Notes under the pieces: model-generated | What the model was told of the DNA's origin: nothing | What the model saw: the letters and a program-made list of their open reading frames with translations, nothing else | Databases searched by the model: none | Translations under genes and position numbers: made by a program | Assembly (NCBI GenBank): GCA_025965815.1 | Contig: JAOPWF010000016.1 | Location: 1-12,053 of the forward strand | Source of the DNA: Mycobacterium sp. | Lineage (GTDB): Bacteria; Actinomycetota; Actinomycetes; Mycobacteriales; Mycobacteriaceae | Direction of reading: 5' to 3' | Length of the DNA stretch: 12,053 nucleotides | Shown here: in pieces, positions 8,381 to 12,053 of the stretch | How the letters are laid out: every line of letters starts with the position of its first letter | Position numbering within the stretch: position 1 is the stretch's first letter

Positions 8381-8385
8381 CTCCT
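8381..8385 (-). promoter_or_regulatory. Ribosome binding site of the SnoaL-like gene
   Basis: AGGAG overlaps the final base of the kinase stop codon and sits 5 nt before the ATG at 8375, which decides against the upstream GTG at 8381. Confidence 0.6.
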
Positions 8386-9788
8386 CACGGCGTGGATTGG
8401 TCATATCCAGGATGGGCGATCGCCAAACGGTGGCGCACCAGGCGCCGCAGCAACGCAGGCAGCGCCCCGGTCCTCTCGTCGAGTTGCCCACAGCGAACCG
8501 CGGCCGCGAGCTGCGCCTCGTCGGCGAAGCCGAACTCCACGAGTTCCGCCGCGACGTCGGCGGCTGAGTCGTCGGTGAGCTCGCGTTCGACGGTGCGGAG
8601 CACATTGGCGGCAACCCGGGCGTGGAAATTCACCTGCCCGGTCGTGGCCGGTCGGACATCGGCCTCCAGAAAGTCCGCCACCGCGGCGACGAGTTCGGCG
8701 GCGGTCGGTCGGCCGTGCAGGGCGGTCACCGGGGGCCGCACCCTGTGCCGCTCCCCCCGGTCGCTTCGCTCTCCCCCGCAAGCGGGAGGTGCCCCCAGCC
8801 CGCGGTCCAGCAGGTCGAGCAGATCCCATTCCGTTTCGCACACCCGGCGGCCGATCGCGGCCAGCTCGACCGACGGCGTCTGTCCACTGAGATGCCGCTC
8901 CGCCTGGTACCGGCAGATGACACCCCAGCGCAGCGTCGCCAGGATCAGCCACCACCGAAACCGCACCCGGTCGACGGTAGTCCCACTCGCCCGTTCGTAG
9001 GCGCAAAGGAAACTCTCGACGCTGCCCAGACCGCCAGCCCCCAGATGCTCAGGTGCGCCGAACCGCCACGCCCGGATGCAGAACCAGGCCAGGTCCTCGT
9101 AGGCGTCGCCGGCGTGCACGAGTTCCCAGTCCAGGACGGCGGCCAGCCGGGCACCGTCCACGATCAGATTGCCCATCCGGAAGTCACCGTGCACAAGCCG
9201 CGTCGTTGATGCCGGCGGCCGGTGCGCCGCCAGCCAGCGAAACGCCCATTCGAGCGTGGCGGTGGTGTCGTGCATGTCATCGAGGCGGCTGCGCCACTCG
9301 GTCAGCTGATCCTGCTGGTCGAGGTCGGCCCCGGCCGGGTCGGCCCGGTGGATGCGGGCAAGTGCCTCGGCGCACTGCTGCAGCAGCGCCGCCCGCCCGG
9401 TCTCGTCGAGGCCGCGCGCAATCTTGCGCGCGATGGTCTGTCCGGCGATCTCCTGGCAGATCAGGAATGGATTTCCGAGCGCCGCAGGGGAATCGTCGGC
9501 GACCAGGATGTGCGGCACGGGTGCGCCGGCGGCCGCCGCCAAAGCCTGGACCCGCGCTTCGAGTTCCATGCCGGCGTGCACGGCCCCCGCAAGCGGGAGG
9601 TGCCCCCAGTCGGGTGGACCGGTCTGCAGGATGAGCGCATGCAGACCGCGTGCGGTGCGGGCGGTGAACGCCCACGTCGTCCGGCTGGCCCCGCCGGTCA
9701 GGGTGCGCAGGTCATCGACGCTGACGTCGTCGCCCAGCACCGGGGCCAGCACCGTCGCCAGCGCGGCGTCGAGCCGCTGTTTCAGCAC
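8385..9788 (-). CDS. APH-fold phosphotransferase joined to a C-terminal DUF6285-like domain
   Basis: The first ~330 residues are an aminoglycoside-phosphotransferase/choline-kinase-like domain: Gly-rich nucleotide loop TGGASRTTW (31-39), catalytic HGDFRMGN (200-207, Asp202 and Asn207) and metal-binding VLDWE (218-222). Residues ~355-467 resemble the small DUF6285 proteins that, as I recall, usually follow such kinases as a separate gene. The joint (331-347) is encoded by a palindromic repeat, and a second copy encodes residues 60-68. GTG codons at 8741 and 8729 could start the second domain separately. In families such as LvaA or the ACAD10/11 kinase domain, this fold phosphorylates hydroxyacyl-CoAs; aminoglycoside resistance is unlikely given the context. 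The GTG start at 9788 lies 1 nt after the dehydrogenase stop. Substrate unknown. Confidence 0.87.
   Translation of the reverse strand: MLKQRLDAALATVLAPVLGDDVSVDDLRTLTGGASRTTWAFTARTARGLHALILQTGPPDWGHLPLAGAVHAGMELEARVQALAAAAGAPVPHILVADDSPAALGNPFLICQEIAGQTIARKIARGLDETGRAALLQQCAEALARIHRADPAGADLDQQDQLTEWRSRLDDMHDTTATLEWAFRWLAAHRPPASTTRLVHGDFRMGNLIVDGARLAAVLDWELVHAGDAYEDLAWFCIRAWRFGAPEHLGAGGLGSVESFLCAYERASGTTVDRVRFRWWLILATLRWGVICRYQAERHLSGQTPSVELAAIGRRVCETEWDLLDLLDRGLGAPPACGGERSDRGERHRVRPPVTALHGRPTAAELVAAVADFLEADVRPATTGQVNFHARVAANVLRTVERELTDDSAADVAAELVEFGFADEAQLAAAVRCGQLDERTGALPALLRRLVRHRLAIAHPGYDQSTP
8753..8798. repeat. Palindromic repeat copy 1, at the kinase/DUF6285 joint
   Basis: The core CTCCCCCGCAAGCGGGAG is a hairpin-forming palindrome. 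The 26 bp at 8773-8798 are identical to 9584-9609. This copy also has a flank with GCTTCGC and a run of C on the left. On the minus strand it is read in frame as Leu-Gly-Ala-Pro-Pro-Ala-Cys-Gly-Gly followed by an Arg/Glu/Asp-rich stretch. It looks like a dispersed mycobacterial intergenic repeat that has become coding (recollection, not searched). Confidence 0.75.
9584..9609. repeat. Palindromic repeat copy 2, inside the kinase N-lobe
   Basis: All 26 bp are identical to 8773-8798. It is read on the minus strand in a different frame, giving Trp-Gly-His-Leu-Pro-Leu-Ala-Gly (residues 61-68 of the kinase), in the loop before the helix that follows the ATP-site strand. The reading frame is kept. 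It lacks the longer flank of copy 1. Confidence 0.75.
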
Positions 9789-9789
9789 G

Positions 9790-11037
9790 TCAGTGTGCTC
9801 GGCTCGTACCGAACTTGAAGAGCCGCTGGGCAACCCGGCGGATCTGGATCTCCTCGGCGCCCTCGGTGATCCGGTACCGGCGGTGGTGGCGGTAGATGTG
9901 CTCGAACGGTTCATGCCGGCTGTAGCCGACGCCGCCGAACACCTGCATCGCGCGGTCAGCGGCCTCACACACCAGGCGGTTCGCGCGGTAGTTAGCCATC
10001 GACACCTTGTCGGACACCTCCAGGTGGTGATCGCGGTCCAGATGCCAGGCGGCGTAATAGACCAGCAGCCGCACCATCTGGGCCTCGGTTTGCAGTTCCA
10101 CCAGCGGCCACTGCACGGCCTGGTTGACCGACAGCGGCTTGCCGAACACCGTTCGGTCGCCGGCGTAGTCGACCGCGCGGTCGATGCAGTACTGGGCCGC
10201 GCCGAGACTGCTGGCGGCCTGCCGAATCCTGTTCTCGTGCAGGAAGGTCTGCGCGACCTCCAGGCCACGGTCGACCTCGCCGAGCATCGCGTCGCCGGGC
10301 ACTCGGACGTCACGCAGTTCGACCTCGCCGTGATCGCTTGGCATGTTGAAGGTCCACCAGTAGTACGGGACGATGAAGCCTGGGGCGTCGGTGGGGACCA
10401 GGAACGCGGTGATGCCCGTTGCCTGACCCGGTTCGCCGGACGTGCGGGCGAAGATCAGGTCATCTGTGGCGCGGTGCACGCCGGTGTTCCAACGCTTGGC
10501 GCCGTTGATCACCCAGCCGTCGCCATCGGGTTCGGCGCGGGTCTCCAGCCAGGTCGCGTCGGAACCGTGTTTCGGCTCGGTCAGCCCGAACGCCATCGAC
10601 CGCTCGCCGGTGATCAACGCCTCCGACCACTGCGCGCGCTGCCCCTCGGTGCCGAACCGCTCCATCATGATGACCTGCGGGAAGTTGCCGATGATGGACG
10701 ACTCGTCCTGCAGGTCGTTGTGCAGCCCGAGTCCCTTGGCCGCCAGGTGTTCCCGGATCACCGCCATGTCCAGGTTGCTGCCGTCGCGGCCACCCATCGA
10801 CGCCGGTAGCCCGTAGCGCAGCCAGCCCGCCTTGTCGGCGCGTGCCCGCATCTCGTCGAGCAGATCCTCCCAGGCCGCCGACGGGATGCCGCCATTCTCC
10901 AGATCGGTGCGGGCGAATTCCCGGCGCCGGTCGAAGTACTGCATGTTCTCGCGCTCCAACGGCTTGATCTCCGCCTCGATGAAGGCATCCATCTCGGCCA
11001 GCAGGCCCGGAAGGTGTTCCGGGAGAGTGAAATCCAC
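9790..11037 (-). CDS. Acyl-CoA dehydrogenase (FadE-type flavoprotein)
   Basis: FAD-dependent alpha,beta-dehydrogenation of an acyl-CoA, or related chemistry. The 415-residue protein has the full family layout: helical N-domain, the FAD/substrate motif AFGLTEPKHGSDA (149-161), a beta domain (about 165-245), RTVFGKPLS (295-303), QVFGGVGYS (366-374) and the C-terminal ITEGAEEIQIRR (390-401), in which Glu392 matches the catalytic base of medium-chain dehydrogenases. The GTG at 11037 has AGGAG 6 nt upstream. It is 24 nt downstream of the TetR gene and one base upstream of the kinase start, so kinase and dehydrogenase are probably made together. That pairing recalls ACAD10/11 and LvaA/LvaC, but those dehydrogenases differ in the C-terminal motif as I recall it, so the exact reaction is open. 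Confidence 0.94.
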   Translation of the reverse strand: MDFTLPEHLPGLLAEMDAFIEAEIKPLERENMQYFDRRREFARTDLENGGIPSAAWEDLLDEMRARADKAGWLRYGLPASMGGRDGSNLDMAVIREHLAAKGLGLHNDLQDESSIIGNFPQVIMMERFGTEGQRAQWSEALITGERSMAFGLTEPKHGSDATWLETRAEPDGDGWVINGAKRWNTGVHRATDDLIFARTSGEPGQATGITAFLVPTDAPGFIVPYYWWTFNMPSDHGEVELRDVRVPGDAMLGEVDRGLEVAQTFLHENRIRQAASSLGAAQYCIDRAVDYAGDRTVFGKPLSVNQAVQWPLVELQTEAQMVRLLVYYAAWHLDRDHHLEVSDKVSMANYRANRLVCEAADRAMQVFGGVGYSRHEPFEHIYRHHRRYRITEGAEEIQIRRVAQRLFKFGTSRAH

Positions 11038-11043
11038 GTTGAT

Positions 11044-11048
11044 CTCCT
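11044..11048 (-). promoter_or_regulatory. Ribosome binding site of the acyl-CoA dehydrogenase gene
   Basis: AGGAG 6 nt before the GTG at 11037, within the 24-nt gap after the TetR gene. It supports a GTG start and independent initiation within the operon. Confidence 0.6.
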
Positions 11049-11061
11049 GAACTTTGCGGTC

Positions 11062-11679
11062 TTAGAACCCGTACAGAGTTTTCTTCCATATCGTCGACAG
11101 CGTCGTGACGGCGTCGTCGTCGCTGATCCGCAGCCCGAGTTCGGACGCATCGGGCCGCAGGAACACGGTGGTGAACTGCTCGAACAGCAATGCGATCGCG
11201 GCCGAGACATGCTCCGGGTCCAGGCCGCTGCCGTAACCCTGTTCCTGCGCGCGTCGCACCGAGGCGGCGACGATATCCATCCCGAAGCGGCGGAACTCGT
11301 TCTGTACCGCGGCGAACCGCTGCTGGGTGGCGCCCAGTTGGGCCACGGCCACCATGATGCCGATGTTCTGCTTGAAGATGTTCCAGTAGCCGGTGACCAC
11401 CGAGACGAAGAAGTAGGTGTCGTCCGGAGACTCCGTCAACCGGACGGACAGCCCCGACGGCGTGACCACGTTGTGCAGGAAGGACGCGGCCAACGCGGCC
11501 AGCAGGTCTTCCTTGTCGTCGAAATAGCGGTAGAACACTGCGGGTGATTTACCGGCCGCCGAGGTGATGTCCGCCAGGGTCGTGCCGTGAAAGCCCCGCT
11601 CGGCGAACAGCTTACGGGCGGCCTGCTCGATGGCATCCCGAGTCTGGCGGCCCTTCGCGCTCAATGCGGCGGCGGCCAC
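11062..11679 (-). CDS. TetR-family transcriptional regulator
   Basis: A 205-residue one-component repressor. The N-terminal helix-turn-helix is clear: AARKLFAERGFHGTTLADIT (20-39), then SAAGKSPAVFYRYFDDKEDLL (40-60). The ligand domain is aromatic-rich (TYFFVSVVTGYW) and contains a typical all-helical TetR_C pattern. The GTG start at 11679 lies 3 nt past the stop of the HMG-CoA lyase relic and lacks a good ribosome site, so translation is probably coupled to that short frame. It lies within the acyl-CoA cluster, so it probably controls the cluster in response to an acyl-CoA or acid (inference). No matching palindrome is seen in the 24 nt before the dehydrogenase gene; the nearest candidate operator is at 6581-6591. 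Confidence 0.92.
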   Translation of the reverse strand: MAAAALSAKGRQTRDAIEQAARKLFAERGFHGTTLADITSAAGKSPAVFYRYFDDKEDLLAALAASFLHNVVTPSGLSVRLTESPDDTYFFVSVVTGYWNIFKQNIGIMVAVAQLGATQQRFAAVQNEFRRFGMDIVAASVRRAQEQGYGSGLDPEHVSAAIALLFEQFTTVFLRPDASELGLRISDDDAVTTLSTIWKKTLYGF

Positions 11680-11682
11680 GAA

Positions 11683-11877
11683 CTAGCCACCGCCGATACG
11701 GTCGCCGGCACGCAGCAGCGCGCTGGGAAGATCATGGCCGACCAGGGCTGTGGCGACGGCGGCGGCCACGGCGGCTAGCAGTTCCAGCCTGGCGGACAAC
11801 AGGATCGGCTCCTCGATCTGCAGGCCGTCGCGTAGCGGCACCTCGCGAATCGTGACGTGCTCCGGCAACTCGCTCAC
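11683..11877 (-). pseudogene. Hydroxymethylglutaryl-CoA lyase relic with large in-frame internal deletion
   Basis: The 64-codon frame starts like an HMG-CoA lyase (LPEHVTIREVPLRDGLQIEE, with the catalytic Arg-Asp pair at 16-17) and ends like its C-terminus (LVGHDLPSALLRAGDRI). About 230 residues between them are missing relative to a family length near 290-300. The lost part includes the TIM-barrel metal ligands (HxH, Asn) and the catalytic Cys, so it cannot be an active lyase. The frame is intact across the join, which lies on a tandem near-repeat at 11752-11775. The GTG start overlaps the CoA-transferase stop as GTGA, and TetR starts 3 nt later. A recent deletion or an assembly collapse would both explain it. 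Confidence 0.85.
11752..11775. repeat. Tandem 12-nt near-repeat at the deletion junction
   Basis: GGCGACGGCGGC (11752-11763) is followed directly by GGCCACGGCGGC (11764-11775), one mismatch apart. On the minus strand both read Ala-Ala-Val-Ala. This is where the N-terminal and C-terminal parts of the HMG-CoA lyase meet, as expected for recombination between short repeats. Confidence 0.6.
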
Positions 11878-12053
11878 AGCACCCCCTCGTCGTGCAGGGC
11901 GTCGAGTTCGTCGCGTGTCTTGCCGAGCAGACGCAGGTAGACCTCATCGTTGTGCTGCCCGGGTCGCGCCGACCCCGCATGCCGCACACCGCCAGGCGTC
12001 TCGGACAGCACGGGCACCACGCCGGGGCCCAAAACGGTCCGCTCGACTCGCTC
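11874..12053 (-). CDS. CaiB/BaiF-family CoA-transferase, C-terminal end (cut by window edge)
   Basis: Class III CoA-transferases move CoA from one acyl thioester to a free acid. Only the last 59 residues are in the window. They contain the family's typical closing region: VPVLSETPGGVRHAGSARPG, then HNDEVYLRLLGKTRDELDAL and a short acidic end. The catalytic Asp lies in the missing N-terminal part. The stop overlaps the GTG of the lyase relic (GTGA), so it is upstream in the same transcript. It may supply the CoA thioester used by the downstream dehydrogenase and kinase (inference). Confidence 0.88.
   Translation of the reverse strand, partial: ERVERTVLGPGVVPVLSETPGGVRHAGSARPGQHNDEVYLRLLGKTRDELDALHDEGVL

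Noticed and set aside
7657..9000. 447-residue plus-strand frame, rich in Ser and Arg
   Set aside because: It lies antisense to YceI, SnoaL-like and kinase genes that have clear family motifs; its composition is that of a shadow frame.
8773..9609. CRISPR array
   Set aside because: Only two repeat copies about 800 bp apart, both within a coding gene, and no cas genes.
8385..9788. Aminoglycoside resistance gene
   Set aside because: The APH fold is shared by many kinases; the context is acyl-CoA metabolism and the extra C-terminal domain does not fit resistance enzymes.
9789..10313. Upstream extension of the kinase into the dehydrogenase region
   Set aside because: This stretch is an Arg/Ser/Thr-rich shadow of the dehydrogenase gene; the kinase fold begins after the GTG at 9788.
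9352..10809. 485-residue plus-strand frame
   Set aside because: Antisense to the kinase and acyl-CoA dehydrogenase; no domain pattern seen.
11732..11989. 85-residue minus-strand frame across the CoA-transferase end and the lyase relic
   Set aside because: Arg-rich alternate frame; the correct frames on either side carry family motifs.

Overview
This GC-rich window comes from an actinobacterium, almost certainly a mycobacterium. The nuo proteins match Mycobacterium NuoA-NuoG in length and wording as I remember them. A Rv3143-like receiver protein sits next to nuoA, and GTG/TTG starts with 1-10 nt gene overlaps are common. In M. tuberculosis, as I recall, a PPE gene lies between the receiver gene and nuoA. 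Here there is none, which fits a non-tuberculous, Mycolicibacterium-like species, but the species cannot be fixed from this window.

Positions 1-5928 (minus strand) hold the start of the 14-gene proton-pumping NADH dehydrogenase (complex I) operon in the order nuoA-B-C-D-E-F-G, with nuoG cut by the window edge. Each gene overlaps or abuts the next (10-nt overlap, GTGA, TGATG, GTGA, TGAGATG, TGATG), so translation is probably coupled. The iron-sulphur and quinone-site residues are present in every subunit. A 162-bp gap (5929-6090) separates nuoA from the single-domain receiver gene (6091-6504, same strand). The gap holds a CRP-like palindrome, a second inverted repeat, and a small inverted repeat spanning the nuoA start codon.

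Positions 6505-6623 form a divergent promoter region with an 11-bp palindrome. It drives a plus-strand SDR-fold gene (6624-7421) that has lost the catalytic Tyr and Lys. This gene converges on the next cluster with only 4 nt between the stop codons.

Positions 7426-12053 (minus strand) are a tightly packed acyl-CoA metabolism cluster. In transcription order it contains a CaiB/BaiF CoA-transferase (C-terminus only), an HMG-CoA lyase relic with a large in-frame internal deletion, a TetR-family regulator, an acyl-CoA dehydrogenase, an APH-fold kinase joined to a DUF6285-like domain, an NTF2/SnoaL-like protein and a YceI-family protein. The CoA-transferase would make the thioester, the kinase/dehydrogenase pair would process the acyl chain, and TetR would probably sense an acyl-CoA. 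The pair recalls the kinase-plus-dehydrogenase chemistry known for 4-hydroxyacyl-CoAs (LvaA/LvaC, ACAD10/ACAD11), but the substrate here is not shown.

The most unusual points are two copies of a 26-bp palindromic repeat inside the kinase gene, read in two different frames and one lying exactly at the domain junction, and the HMG-CoA lyase relic whose deletion junction falls on a tandem 12-nt near-repeat. I found no tRNA, rRNA, CRISPR array, transposase or phage gene.
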